Shown one piece after another: positions 13,344 to 21,436 of a stretch of DNA of 21,888 nt. The notes under the pieces were generated by a model. It saw only the letters and a list, made by a program, of their open reading frames with translations. It was not told the DNA's origin and ran no database searches. Each line of letters opens with the position of its first letter. Within the stretch, counting starts at the first letter, position 1. The stretch lies in the NCBI GenBank assembly GCA_035649575.1, contig DASRJH010000104.1, positions 1 through 21,888 of the forward strand, in the 5' to 3' direction. Made by a program: the position numbers and the translations under genes. This DNA is from DASVAL01 sp035649575. GTDB taxonomy: Bacteria; Planctomycetota; UBA1135; UBA2386.

Positions 13344-14839
13344 GCGTCCTTCACACCGTCCTCTCCGTCGTCTGCCTCGCCGCGTGCGGTCTGGCCCAAG
13401 AGTCAGGCCAGGCACAACAACCAACCACCGGCGACACGGTGGCCCAGCTGTCGAGCACCGCGCAGCAGCAGCTCGGCAAGAGCATCGAGGAGCTCAGCGC
13501 GCTGCGCGCGCAGATCGAGAGCGACAAGCTGCCGCTCGCGCAGGATCTGACCGCGGTCGAGGAGAAGTTGACCTGGTTGCGGCGCGAACACGATCGCGTT
13601 GCGCGCCTCGTCGACGAGGGCAACCTCGAGGCCGCGAACCTCAAGGCCGAGACCAAGGCGCGCGACGACGAGCTCGCCTACACGAGCACGCTGCTCGACC
13701 AGTATGCGCGCGAGCTCGAATCGAAGGTCAACATCAGCGAGCTGCAATACTGCGGAACGGCGATCGACCTGGCCAAAGAAGCCGTCGAGAACAACGCGCT
13801 GTCGCGCGAGGAGAAGTTCACGCGCCAGCTCGATCTGGTCTCCGTCTCGATCAAGCGCGCGTTCGAGCTCATCGGCGGCCTTCGCTTCCCGGGCATCGGC
13901 GTCGACCTGCAGGGCAACGTGCACAACGGCCAGTTCGCGGTGATCGGCCCCGTGGCGTTGTTCCGCGCCGACTCCGGCGCTGCTGGGCTCGTGGTGCCGC
14001 AGGCCGGATCGACGCGGCCGTTGATCCGCCCGCTCGAAGGCGAGATCCAGCAGGGCCTCTCGTCGCTCGTGCAGAGCGGGGCCGGCACGATGCCGCTCGA
14101 TCCGTCGCGCGGCGGCGCGCTGAAGGCGCTGATCCAGCGGACCAACCTGATCCACATCTTCGAGAAGGGCGGCCCCATCATGTGGCCCTTGCTGGTCGCT
14201 TCGGTGCTGGCGCTCGGCTGCGTGCTCGAGCGGCTGCTCTTCCTCGCCAACGAGCGCAGGAAGCGCAACCGCAAGGCGCTCGATCAGCTGTTCGCCGAGG
14301 TCCAACGCGGCCGGCTCGACAACGCGATCCGCATCGGCAAGGAGGCCAAGTTCTACGTCGTGCGCGCGCTCGGGTACGCGCTCTCGCACCGCGAACAGTC
14401 GCTGCCGAGCGCCCTGCTCTACGCGCAGGCGCAGGAGCTCAAGCGCTGGAAGCGCGGCCTTCCGATCCTCGACACGGTCATCACTCTCGCCCCGCTGCTC
14501 GGACTACTCGGCACCGTGACGGGCATGATGGGCTCGTTCTCGCTGATCGGCGGCGAGCTCAGCGCTCCGGGCGCGATCACGGGCGGCATCGCCGAAGCGC
14601 TCATCGCGACGGCATTCGGCCTCGGCATCGCGATCACGGCACTGCTGCCGTTCAACTTCCTGAACAGCAAGCTCGACGAAGCGAGCCACGAGATCGAGTC
14701 CGCGGGCACGCAGCTCGAGTTGCTCATGCAAGCGCGGGGGTCGGCGCCACCGGCGTCGAACCGCATTGGCACGGGCACGGGCACGGGAACGAGTAATGGC
14801 ACGGACAACGGGTTCGAGGCCGCGGTCGCGGGGGTCTGA
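13340..14839 (+). CDS. exbB: MotA/TolQ/ExbB proton channel protein with N-terminal periplasmic coiled-coil domain
   Basis: 499 residues, about twice a plain ExbB. Residues 1-19 are a signal peptide. About 33-125 is a coiled coil, then a globular part (LIGGLRFPGIGVDLQGN, a DUF3450-operon hallmark). The ExbB channel occupies the C-terminal 225 residues: helix 1 at about 279-302 (IMWPLLVASVLALGCVLERL), helix 2 at 377-401 (TLAPLLGLLGTVTGMMGSF) and helix 3 at 414-440 (TGGIAEALIATAFGLGIAIT). The pentameric channel would conduct protons and drive TonB. The tail holds a Gly-Thr repeat encoded by a GGCACG microsatellite. Usually a second, short ExbB follows; here ExbD follows directly after 12 nt. Start: ATG 13340, overlapping the DUF3450 stop. 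Confidence 0.9.
   Translation: MSVLHTVLSVVCLAACGLAQESGQAQQPTTGDTVAQLSSTAQQQLGKSIEELSALRAQIESDKLPLAQDLTAVEEKLTWLRREHDRVARLVDEGNLEAANLKAETKARDDELAYTSTLLDQYARELESKVNISELQYCGTAIDLAKEAVENNALSREEKFTRQLDLVSVSIKRAFELIGGLRFPGIGVDLQGNVHNGQFAVIGPVALFRADSGAAGLVVPQAGSTRPLIRPLEGEIQQGLSSLVQSGAGTMPLDPSRGGALKALIQRTNLIHIFEKGGPIMWPLLVASVLALGCVLERLLFLANERRKRNRKALDQLFAEVQRGRLDNAIRIGKEAKFYVVRALGYALSHREQSLPSALLYAQAQELKRWKRGLPILDTVITLAPLLGLLGTVTGMMGSFSLIGGELSAPGAITGGIAEALIATAFGLGIAITALLPFNFLNSKLDEASHEIESAGTQLELLMQARGSAPPASNRIGTGTGTGTSNGTDNGFEAAVAGV
14768..14791 (+). repeat. hexanucleotide repeat GGCACG in exbB tail
   Basis: Three perfect copies of GGCACG (14768-14785) and one variant GGAACG encode alternating Gly-Thr near the C-terminus of the ExbB-like protein. 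In-frame changes in copy number would only lengthen or shorten the tail, so it may vary in length between strains. Confidence 0.7.
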
Positions 14840-14851
14840 CGAGGACACAAC

Positions 14852-15271
14852 ATGCACGGCACAGCCAGGGCGGGAATCAAGCGGGCGCGCATCGAGATCA
14901 TTCCGCTGATCGACATCATCTTCTTCCTTCTCGCGACCTTCATCATGGTGTCGCTCTCGATGAGCAAGAACCAGGGCGTGCAGGTGGCGCTGCCCGCCGC
15001 TGCGAGCGCCACGTCTCTCGGCGACCAGAAGGAGCTCGACAAGGCAGTCACGCTGAGCGTCAACGGCAAGGGCGAGGTCTTCTACAACAAGGAGAAGATC
15101 GCGATGGCCCAGCTGCCGTTGAAGCTGCAGACGTTCAAGGCCACGTCGAAGGATCCCAAGGTCATCGTCAACGGTGACGCCAACGCGGATTGGAAGAACC
15201 TCGTCGCGGTGCTCGACGAGGTGCGCAAGATCGGCATCGTCAAGGTCGGCATCAACACCGACAAGAAGTGA
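14852..15271 (+). CDS. exbD: biopolymer transport protein ExbD
   Basis: 139 residues with a short cytoplasmic N-terminus, one membrane helix at about 17-36 (IPLIDIIFFLLATFIMVSL) and a periplasmic domain. Asp21 in the helix is the proton-carrying residue of the family. The periplasmic domain has the usual strand pattern ending with VLDEVRKIGIVKVGI. ExbD dimers sit inside the ExbB pentamer and pass the proton-motive force to TonB. GAGGA lies before ATG 14852. TonB follows with 2 nt between stop and start. Confidence 0.92.
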   Translation: MHGTARAGIKRARIEIIPLIDIIFFLLATFIMVSLSMSKNQGVQVALPAAASATSLGDQKELDKAVTLSVNGKGEVFYNKEKIAMAQLPLKLQTFKATSKDPKVIVNGDANADWKNLVAVLDEVRKIGIVKVGINTDKK

Positions 15272-15273
15272 TC

Positions 15274-15978
15274 ATGAGCAGGACCTTCCTCGGCATCCTG
15301 TGCGCGGTCGTGTTGCACGCCGCGTTCCTGCTGTTCGGCGGCTTGCTGCTGCCCGAAGCGGCGGCGAGCCACGCGAACGCGCAGGAGGTCGAGCTGCTCG
15401 ACGAGGTCGCGGACGACACGAAGAAGGAGGAGCCGCCGCCCGAAGATCCACCCGAGGTCGAGACGAAGCCCGAGGACGTGCCCGACGCCGCAGAGGTGAT
15501 CCGCAACCTCGAGCAGCCTGCCGCCGACGCGACGCCGGCGCTCGACGCCGCGAGTCTCTCGGCGATCGGCGATGCCCTGCTCGGCCAGGGTGGCGGCGCC
15601 GGCGACTTCGCGAGCGCTTTGAGCTTCGCCTCCGGTGGCCGCATCGGCGGGACCGGCAAGGGCGGCGCGCTCGACGCGACGATGGACCAGGCGTTCAGCC
15701 TTGCCGACCTCGATCAGAAACCGCGTGCCGCGTATCAGGCCGAGCCGATCTTCCCGAAGGAGATGCGCGGCAAGAAGGTCGAGGGCGTCGTCTCCGTGAT
15801 CTTCGTCGTCGATGCCACGGGCAAGGTCGCCGACCCACGCGCCGAGAAGTCGACGCACCCGGCGTTCGACAAACCCGCCATCGACGCGGTCAAGCAATGG
15901 AGGTTCGAGCCTGGCGTCAAGGGTGGCAAGCGTGTGCCCTGCAAGATGCGCGTCTCGATCCGCTTTCCGAACTCATGA
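15274..15978 (+). CDS. tonB: TonB-family energy transducer
   Basis: 234 residues. The N-terminal helix at about 5-26 (FLGILCAVVLHAAFLLFGGL) has the conserved histidine (His15). A short Pro/Glu-rich spacer (about 48-71) is followed by a Gly/Ala/Ser-rich linker to about 145. The TonB C-terminal domain is at about 150-232: PIFPKEMRGKKVEG, VSVIFVVDATGKV and DAVKQWRFEPG. It spans the periplasm and touches the TonB box of outer-membrane receptors. Start: ATG 15274, two bases after the ExbD stop; the stop overlaps the TPR gene start in ATGA. No receptor gene lies in the window. Confidence 0.92.
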   Translation: MSRTFLGILCAVVLHAAFLLFGGLLLPEAAASHANAQEVELLDEVADDTKKEEPPPEDPPEVETKPEDVPDAAEVIRNLEQPAADATPALDAASLSAIGDALLGQGGGAGDFASALSFASGGRIGGTGKGGALDATMDQAFSLADLDQKPRAAYQAEPIFPKEMRGKKVEGVVSVIFVVDATGKVADPRAEKSTHPAFDKPAIDAVKQWRFEPGVKGGKRVPCKMRVSIRFPNS

Positions 15979-17351
15979 GGATCATGGGCCATCCATTCGT
16001 TTCGAAGCTCCTCCGACTCGGTTTCGTGCTGACCACCACGCAGCTCCTGCGTGCGCAGGGCGAGGTCGACAGCATCTGGCAGGACGCCGCGTTCCAGCGC
16101 AGTTTCGTGGGCGGCTACGGCATCAACGCCGAGATCGAGCCGCGCGTGACGAAGGACGAGGTCGCCGTGCTCGAGAAGGTACGCCCGATGATGGCCGAGG
16201 CACTCGCGAAGGCCGAGGAGGTGCTCAAGAAGCACATCACGGCCGAGAGCTCGGCGATGCTCGACTTCACGCTGGGCGGCATCCAGTTCCAGCAGGATCG
16301 CCTGCCCGAATCGCTCGAGAACCACCGTCTCGCGGTCGCGAAGTTCCCGAGCTTCCGCCGCGCGTGGCGCAACCTGGGCTTCATCCACAGCAGGCTCGGC
16401 AACCACGACGAGACGATCCGCAGCTTCACGAAGTTCGTCGAGCTCGGCGGCGGCGATGCCTACGCCTACGGGCTGCTCGGCTACGCGCACGCTCAGAAGC
16501 AGGACTACCAGCCGGCCGAGGCCGCGTTCCGCAACGCGCTGCTGCTGCAACCCGAGAACACGCAGTGGCGGCTCGGCCTCGTGCAGTGTGTGCTGAAGCA
16601 GCAGAAGTTCGAAGACGCGACGGCCCTGCTGAACGTGCTGATCGCGCGTTATCCCGAGAAGGCCGAGTTCTGGCTGTATCAGGCGCATGCGCTGATGGGG
16701 CTCAGGCAACCGCTGAAGGCCGCCGAGAACCTCGAAGTCGTCGAGCGCCTCGGCAAGGCGACGCTCGACAGTCTGTTCACGCTCGCGGACATCTACCTCA
16801 CCGAAGGACTGCCGCACCTCGCGGCGCCCGCATACTTGCGGGCCATCGCCCGGGACGACCGGCAGCCGATCGCGCGGCCGATGCGCGCCGCCGAGAGCCT
16901 CGCCGCGCGTGGGCTGCTGCCGCAGGCGCGTATCGTCGCCCAGGCGATCCGCGAGAAGATGGCGAAGAACCTCGATGCGGCCGACCAACGCCGTCTGCTC
17001 AAGCTCGAAGCGCGCTTCTCGATGGCCGAGGGCGACGGCACGCCCGAGGTGGTGGCCTTGCTCGAGGAGATCGTCAAGCTCGATCCGCTCGACGGCGAAG
17101 CGCTCCTGCTGCTCGGCAAGCACTACGGCAAGAAGGGGCAGCCCGACCGCGCGATCTTCTACTACGAACGCGCGGCGAGCATCGAAGCGTTCGAGGTCGA
17201 AGCCAAGGTGCGGCACGCCCAGGTGCTCGTGGGGATGTCGCGGTGTGGCGAGGCGTTGCCGCTCCTGCGGCGCGCGCAGCAGGTGAAGCCGCGCGAGGAG
17301 ATCGCGAGATATCTCGAACAGGTCGAACGCGTCGCGCGCACGCAGCGGTGA
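15975..17351 (+). CDS. secreted TPR-repeat protein of the TonB operon
   Basis: 458 residues. The N-terminal segment RLGFVLTTTQLLRAQG (about 14-28) is a signal peptide. From about residue 95 to the end there is a run of helical TPR units. Visible ones include LGGIQFQQDRLPESLENHRLAV, LGFIHSRLGNHDETIRSFTKFV, LLGYAHAQKQDYQPAEAAFRN and LLGKHYGKKGQPDRAIFYYERA. Similar TPR proteins close the DUF3450-type TonB operons and probably bind the energiser or cargo in the periplasm (inference). Start: ATG 15975 overlaps the TonB stop; ATG 15984 is also possible. The frame of this gene continues, after its stop, into the TPR/PDZ remnant. Confidence 0.88.
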   Translation: MRIMGHPFVSKLLRLGFVLTTTQLLRAQGEVDSIWQDAAFQRSFVGGYGINAEIEPRVTKDEVAVLEKVRPMMAEALAKAEEVLKKHITAESSAMLDFTLGGIQFQQDRLPESLENHRLAVAKFPSFRRAWRNLGFIHSRLGNHDETIRSFTKFVELGGGDAYAYGLLGYAHAQKQDYQPAEAAFRNALLLQPENTQWRLGLVQCVLKQQKFEDATALLNVLIARYPEKAEFWLYQAHALMGLRQPLKAAENLEVVERLGKATLDSLFTLADIYLTEGLPHLAAPAYLRAIARDDRQPIARPMRAAESLAARGLLPQARIVAQAIREKMAKNLDAADQRRLLKLEARFSMAEGDGTPEVVALLEEIVKLDPLDGEALLLLGKHYGKKGQPDRAIFYYERAASIEAFEVEAKVRHAQVLVGMSRCGEALPLLRRAQQVKPREEIARYLEQVERVARTQR

Positions 17352-17411
17352 GAGAGCGCGACTGACCGCATCGAAGGCCGAGCCGCTGGCGCGCACAGGC
17401 TCAGGACGGCG

Positions 17412-17808
17412 GTGCGCGGTGGCCAGGCGGCAGTCGCGGCGCACTGCTTCCGTCGTGCTCTCGCCACGGGCCGCGACGACGCGCTCCGGTGGCAACTCGC
17501 CTACGCGGCGCTCGGTCTCGTGCAGCAAGAGAAGCGAGCCGGGCACCTCGGCTGTTCAGTGCGCGCCGTGTCCGACGCGGCGACGCCGACGCTGGAGGTG
17601 GTTGCCGTCGAGGGCGGCGGGTCCTGCCGAGGTCCAGGGAGTGCGCGTGGGCATGCGCGTAGCGCTGGTCAATGAGCAGCGAGCGACCGAGTCGGCGGTT
17701 GCTGCAGTCAGTGAGTCGGTCATCGTCGGCATGCCCGTTCGCCTGCTCGTGGTCGATGGCGAGAAGTCGAAACCCATCTGGGTCGCGGCGGGCGTGAAGG
17801 GCCCGTGA
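17412..17808 (+). pseudogene. frameshifted TPR-like and PDZ-domain remnant
   Basis: Frame 17412-17621 encodes a TPR-like helix pair (AAVAAHCFRRALATGRDDAL, LAYAALGLVQQE) and then the start of a PDZ fold (LGCSVRAVSD, TLEVVAVEGG). The PDZ fold continues one base out of phase as GPAEVQGVRVGMRVALVNEQ, then GMPVRLLVVDG, to a TGA at 17806-17808. Dropping one G of GGG at 17619-17621 joins the two parts into the PDZ pattern VEGGGPAEVQGVRVG. It therefore looks like one gene with a single-base insertion. A GTG at 17412 with AGGA five bases upstream could be its start. An assembly error would give the same picture. It follows the TPR gene after 60 nt and converges on the SDR gene. Confidence 0.72.
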
Positions 17809-17897
17809 CGGCAAGGAGGGAATGAACGAGCGCGCAGCATCGGTTCGTGGGTGTCCGTTGATCGATGACGCCCATGGCAGACCCCGTCGTCGCGCGT

Positions 17898-18644
17898 TCA
17901 GCTCTGCTGGAACCCGCCGTCGACGACGATCTCGGCGCCGACTACGTACGACGACGCGTCGCTCGACAGGAACAGCACGGCGTCCGCGATCTCCTCCGGC
18001 CGGCCGAAGCGCGCGAGCGTGACGCGCTTCTCGACCATCTGCTCGAACGCGCCGATCCCTTCCTCGGTCATGCCGATCTTGCCGAAGATCGGCGTGCGTA
18101 CCGGGCCTGGGCTCACCGCGTTGACGCGGATGCCACGAGGGCCGAGCTCGCTCGACAGCGTGCGCGCCAGCGAACGCACCGCCGCCTTCGTCGCCCCGTA
18201 GACGCTCGTCGTCGCCATGCCGGAGGAGCCCGCGACCGAGGCGTTCAGCACGATCGTGCCGCCGGCGGACATCAGCGGCACCGCCTTCTGGACCGTGAAG
18301 TAGAGGCCCTTCACGTTGACGTCGAAGACCGCGTCGAAGAACGCCTCGTCGACCGCCTCCAGCGGGGCGAACCGCGCGATGCCGGCGTTCGCGAACAGTG
18401 CGTCGATGCGGTCGAAGCGGCGCTTTGTGGCCGTGAACAGCGCGTCGAGGTCGGTGAGTCGCGCGACGTCGCCGCGCACGCCGAGCACGTGGTCGGGGGC
18501 CTTCAGCTCGCGCAGAGCCGCGTCGAGCGAGGCCTGCGTGCGGCCCGTGATGACGACGTTTGCGCCTTCGTCGAGGAAACGCTTCGCGGTCGCGAAGCCG
18601 ATGCCAGTCGAGCCGCCGGTGACGACGGCCACCTTGTTCTTCAT
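17898..18644 (-). CDS. short-chain dehydrogenase/reductase (SDR)
   Basis: 248 residues, the normal length for a classical SDR. TGGSTGIG (9-16) binds the dinucleotide; an Arg in ITGRT (residue 35) at the end of strand 2 favours NADP(H). NAG (86-88), Ser136 and YGATK (Tyr149, Lys153) form the catalytic set, and NAVSPGPVRTPIFG and VVGAEIVVDGG complete the C-terminal signature. Acts on a hydroxyl or carbonyl substrate in the cytoplasm; the substrate is unknown. Start: ATG 18644 gives the usual MKNKVAVVTGG beginning; ATG 18653 is also possible and neither has a good ribosome site. It is downstream of the cytochrome-like gene on the same strand with a 138-nt gap. Confidence 0.93.
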   Translation of the reverse strand: MKNKVAVVTGGSTGIGFATAKRFLDEGANVVITGRTQASLDAALRELKAPDHVLGVRGDVARLTDLDALFTATKRRFDRIDALFANAGIARFAPLEAVDEAFFDAVFDVNVKGLYFTVQKAVPLMSAGGTIVLNASVAGSSGMATTSVYGATKAAVRSLARTLSSELGPRGIRVNAVSPGPVRTPIFGKIGMTEEGIGAFEQMVEKRVTLARFGRPEEIADAVLFLSSDASSYVVGAEIVVDGGFQQS

Positions 18645-18782
18645 GGTTTGCATGCGCGGCAGGAGCAACTGCCATGCCCCGGCCCGCTGCCGCCAGCACT
18701 GCACGTTGCTCGATCCTCTGTACTCCGTCCGCGGAACGCCCGCGCGTCGATCCGTTCGCGCGCTGGAACGCGGCCGCTGCGC

Positions 18783-20165
18783 TCATGGTTTCTTGCGCAA
18801 CGCGAGCGACAGCACGAGGATCAGCGCGACGATGCCCACCGTGATGAACAACCATGGGGGAATGCCACTGGTGCTCGCCGCCGGGCTGCCGTCCGCGGCA
18901 CTGTCGGCGGCATCCGCGGGGTCGTCGGGACCGGGCCCGACGTTGGCAACCTCGGCGGCGTCGGCAGCAGACCCTTCGCGTGGGTTCCATGCTGGCGTCG
19001 GTGCTGTCGCCGCCCGCGCGGCCCGTGCTTCGAGCGGCGTGATCGTGTTGTCGAGCGTGCCGGGGTAATTGCCGATGCCGACCGCCAGCTGCAGCGAGAA
19101 GTCGAGCGACTTGTGACCGGCCGTGAACGGCGTCGGATACTTCAAGTTGCGGTAGAAGGTCAGCTTCGTCGCCGGCGGTGCGTTCGCCGCAGGCAGCATG
19201 TCGCCCATCGGCCATTGCGAGGTCATGTGGCACGACATGCACGCCGAGCGCGGATTGTCGACGGGCCCGTTGGCGCGGTCCAACCAACCGAAGTGCGGCA
19301 GCTTCTTCGGCCCGTTCAGCAACGTCGGCGCGATCCACGATTGGCTCGGCCGTGTTCCCGTCTGGTAGGCGGCTTCGTCCAGCGCAGGGTCGTTGCCCCA
19401 CGCCAGACACGCCGGCACCATCCTGGTCCACGGGCTGCCGGACCCGCTCGCGTCCTGGTAGACGAACGTGCCGAACACCCAACCGGTCTCGGCGCGGCTG
19501 TCCTTGACCGCGATGTCCATCTGCAGCAGCTTCACCTGGATCGGCTGACCATTGCGGTTGACGTTCGCCTGCCAACGCAGCGAGCGGCTCAGGTAAGGCA
19601 CCTCGGCGACCTGCGCGCGCGTGAACAGGATCTTGAAGGCGACGGTGCCTTCCGCGAACTGCGCCTTGCCCGGATCGGTGCTGCCGGAACTGGCCCAGAC
19701 CTGGCCGAGCGTGAACGCGCCGACCGGGTTGAAGAAGCCGGTTCCCCAGTTCTGCACCGCAGTCGCCTGCAGCGCGTGCAGCTCGCGCGGCCGCGACGTG
19801 CGTTCGCGTGTGAGACCGCGCACGAACTCGCGGCCGTTTGGCCCTTGGGCAAGGCCTGGCGCGTGGTACCACTTGCGCGCGGCGTTGTTCTGCACGACCC
19901 AGTCGGCGGCCTCCTGCCCTTCGAGGCAGTACACGAGCACAGCCTGCATGTAGGCGACCGGCGCCGTCTTGAAGTCGTGCTGCTTCCACGGTTGCGGCTC
20001 GTTCGGTGGAGGCGATGTCGGGTAGCTGTGACTCAGGGCGAACTTCATACCCGTGTAGCCAGCAGGGATCGTGTCGACGGTGTTGGCGAGCGGATCCTGC
20101 GCCATTGCGGACGCGACGATGGTGAACAACGCGGCGAATGCGCGCGACGAGTAGCGACGGTTCAT
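18783..20165 (-). CDS. exported mono-haem c-type cytochrome-like protein with C-terminal membrane anchor
   Basis: 460 residues. The N-terminus (RAFAALFTIVASAMA) is a signal peptide. One c-type haem motif, CMSCH, lies at 309-313, preceded by RSA and followed by MTSQWPMGD, where a Met could be the second ligand. A Pro/Ala-rich linker at about 390-430 leads to a single helix near 433-453 (PPWLFITVGIVALILVLSLA) and a final RKKP. The haem domain would thus be held at the outer face of the inner membrane. I do not recognise the large N-terminal domain (starting with YTGMKFALSHSYPTSPPP). A role in electron transfer or haem-based oxidation is inferred. Start: ATG 20165 with GGAGG five bases upstream. 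The frame upstream is only the shadow of the SPFH gene. Confidence 0.82.
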   Translation of the reverse strand: MNRRYSSRAFAALFTIVASAMAQDPLANTVDTIPAGYTGMKFALSHSYPTSPPPNEPQPWKQHDFKTAPVAYMQAVLVYCLEGQEAADWVVQNNAARKWYHAPGLAQGPNGREFVRGLTRERTSRPRELHALQATAVQNWGTGFFNPVGAFTLGQVWASSGSTDPGKAQFAEGTVAFKILFTRAQVAEVPYLSRSLRWQANVNRNGQPIQVKLLQMDIAVKDSRAETGWVFGTFVYQDASGSGSPWTRMVPACLAWGNDPALDEAAYQTGTRPSQSWIAPTLLNGPKKLPHFGWLDRANGPVDNPRSACMSCHMTSQWPMGDMLPAANAPPATKLTFYRNLKYPTPFTAGHKSLDFSLQLAVGIGNYPGTLDNTITPLEARAARAATAPTPAWNPREGSAADAAEVANVGPGPDDPADAADSAADGSPAASTSGIPPWLFITVGIVALILVLSLALRKKP

Positions 20166-20280
20166 GACTCCTCCTTGTCTCTCGACGAGATGCGCGCCGG
20201 GCTGGCACGCTTCCTTCTGCACTGAAGGGTAGCGCTTGGGGCGTCGGGAAGCGAAGTTGCTGTCTAGCGAGCGCGACGAG

Positions 20281-20316
20281 CGGCGGTGGGAGCGCGCAGG
20301 CCGCGTCCCACCGCCG
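20281..20316 (-). terminator. GC-rich hairpin just after the SPFH gene stop
   Basis: CGGCGGTGGGA (20281-20291) and TCCCACCGCCG (20306-20316) are perfect 11-bp inverted repeats with a 14-nt loop, one base after the TAG of the slipin-like gene in transcript direction. There is no U-run after the stem, so intrinsic termination would be weak. It may mark the transcript end or protect the 3' end before the cytochrome gene. Confidence 0.6.
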
Positions 20317-20317
20317 G

Positions 20318-21436
20318 CTACGGCTCGTCCTTGCCGGCGACGAGCCCCTTCACCTGCTGGACCAGGTCGCCCGGGCCGAACACGAAGGTCGACTTGCTGC
20401 CCTCGAGGATCGCCTCGAGAGCCTCCAGCTCCTTCATGCGCAGCAGGATCGGGTGCTCGGCGAGCAGCTTCGCGGTGTTCGCCTGGCTCCGGGCCGCCGC
20501 GGTTTCCTCGCGACGGCGGATCAGGTTGGCTTCCGCCTGCTTCTGCGCCTCGATGACCTGGTTCAGGATCGTCTTCATCTCGCCCGGCAGCACGACGTCG
20601 CGGATGCCGACCGCCGCGATTGCAGTGCCGAACTCGGCCGCGCGCGCGGTGATCGCGGCACGGACCTCGGCGGCCACCTGGTCCTTGTCGGCCAGCAGCC
20701 GGTCGAGATCGCGGCCGCCCACGGCGGCGCGCAGCGCAAGCTGCGCTTCGCGGTAGACCGCACCGGCGACGTTGTCGACGACGCTCGTGGCGAGCACCGG
20801 ATCGGTGACGCGCCACGACACGACGAGGTTGAGCCGCAGCGTGACCTTGTCCGCGGTCATGATCTCCTGACCCTGGACGTCGGCGATCTGCTCGCGCAGA
20901 TCGACGGGCTTCCAGGTGACGAGCCCGCCGCGGCTCCAGAACGCGTTCCGCCCCGGTCCGTACGTGCCGAGCAGTTCGCCGCCGCGCCGCACGAGCAGGC
21001 GCTCGTGCGGCTCGACGTCGACCGCTGCCAGCTGCGACTTGGCGCCCGGAAACGCGAGCACCGCGTCGCGCTGGCCGTGTCGGAACTCGACGTCCGTGAC
21101 GCTGAAGGTCTCGACCTTCAGCGTGTACGGCGTGTTCCAGTACGCGAAGCGCCCGGCGCCGACGAAGTCGAACAGCCGGCCGTCGCGCCACACGATCGCG
21201 CGCTCGTCTTCGGCGAGGTCGACGACGACGAGCCGATCGCGCAGCGACGGCTGGCGGACGAGCACGTCGAGCTGAGGGTGGTTGAAGCGCGTGTCGAGCG
21301 TGTCGACGCGCCGGATCGTGGTCCCGGGCAGGAAGCGCTCGGGAACGAACCACGAACCGGGCGCGAGGACGCGCCGCAGGTCGCCATGGCGGAACACGAG
21401 CCCGAGCTCGTGCTGACGGATGTAGGTGCGGATCAT
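20318..21436 (-). CDS. slipin-like SPFH/band-7 protein with three N-terminal repeats
   Basis: 372 residues. The SPFH domain lies at about 190-320: QEIMTADKVTLRLNLVVSWRVTDP, then VYREAQLALRAAVGGRDLDRLLADKD, and a coiled coil EAQKQAEANLIRRREETAAA. Before it are three copies of a slipin-type strand motif, E-x-x-L-V-x-R-x-G-x-L-x-x-x-x-x-P/A-G: ELGLVFRHGDLRRVLAPG, ERAIVWRDGRLFDFVGAG and ERLLVRRGGELLGTYGPG. Proteins of this kind are known as slipins with an extended N-terminus. No transmembrane segment is seen. SPFH proteins scaffold membrane microdomains and often work with NfeD; none is present here. Start: ATG 21436 with GGAGGA upstream. Confidence 0.88.
   Translation of the reverse strand: MIRTYIRQHELGLVFRHGDLRRVLAPGSWFVPERFLPGTTIRRVDTLDTRFNHPQLDVLVRQPSLRDRLVVVDLAEDERAIVWRDGRLFDFVGAGRFAYWNTPYTLKVETFSVTDVEFRHGQRDAVLAFPGAKSQLAAVDVEPHERLLVRRGGELLGTYGPGRNAFWSRGGLVTWKPVDLREQIADVQGQEIMTADKVTLRLNLVVSWRVTDPVLATSVVDNVAGAVYREAQLALRAAVGGRDLDRLLADKDQVAAEVRAAITARAAEFGTAIAAVGIRDVVLPGEMKTILNQVIEAQKQAEANLIRRREETAAARSQANTAKLLAEHPILLRMKELEALEAILEGSKSTFVFGPGDLVQQVKGLVAGKDEP

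Noticed and set aside
15735..17546. 603-codon open frame on the minus strand under tonB and the TPR gene
   Set aside because: It is the mirror of strongly coding plus-strand genes with clear domains and has no recognisable motif of its own.
17419..17808. An intact 129-residue protein starting with an Arg/Ser-rich region
   Set aside because: Its first half is in the wrong frame for the TPR/PDZ-like sequence; only the second half is PDZ-like, which fits a frameshift.
17401..20208. 935-codon minus-strand and 786-codon plus-strand frames across the SDR and cytochrome genes
   Set aside because: Long stop-free shadows are expected at this G+C content. The SDR and haem motifs lie in other frames with good starts.
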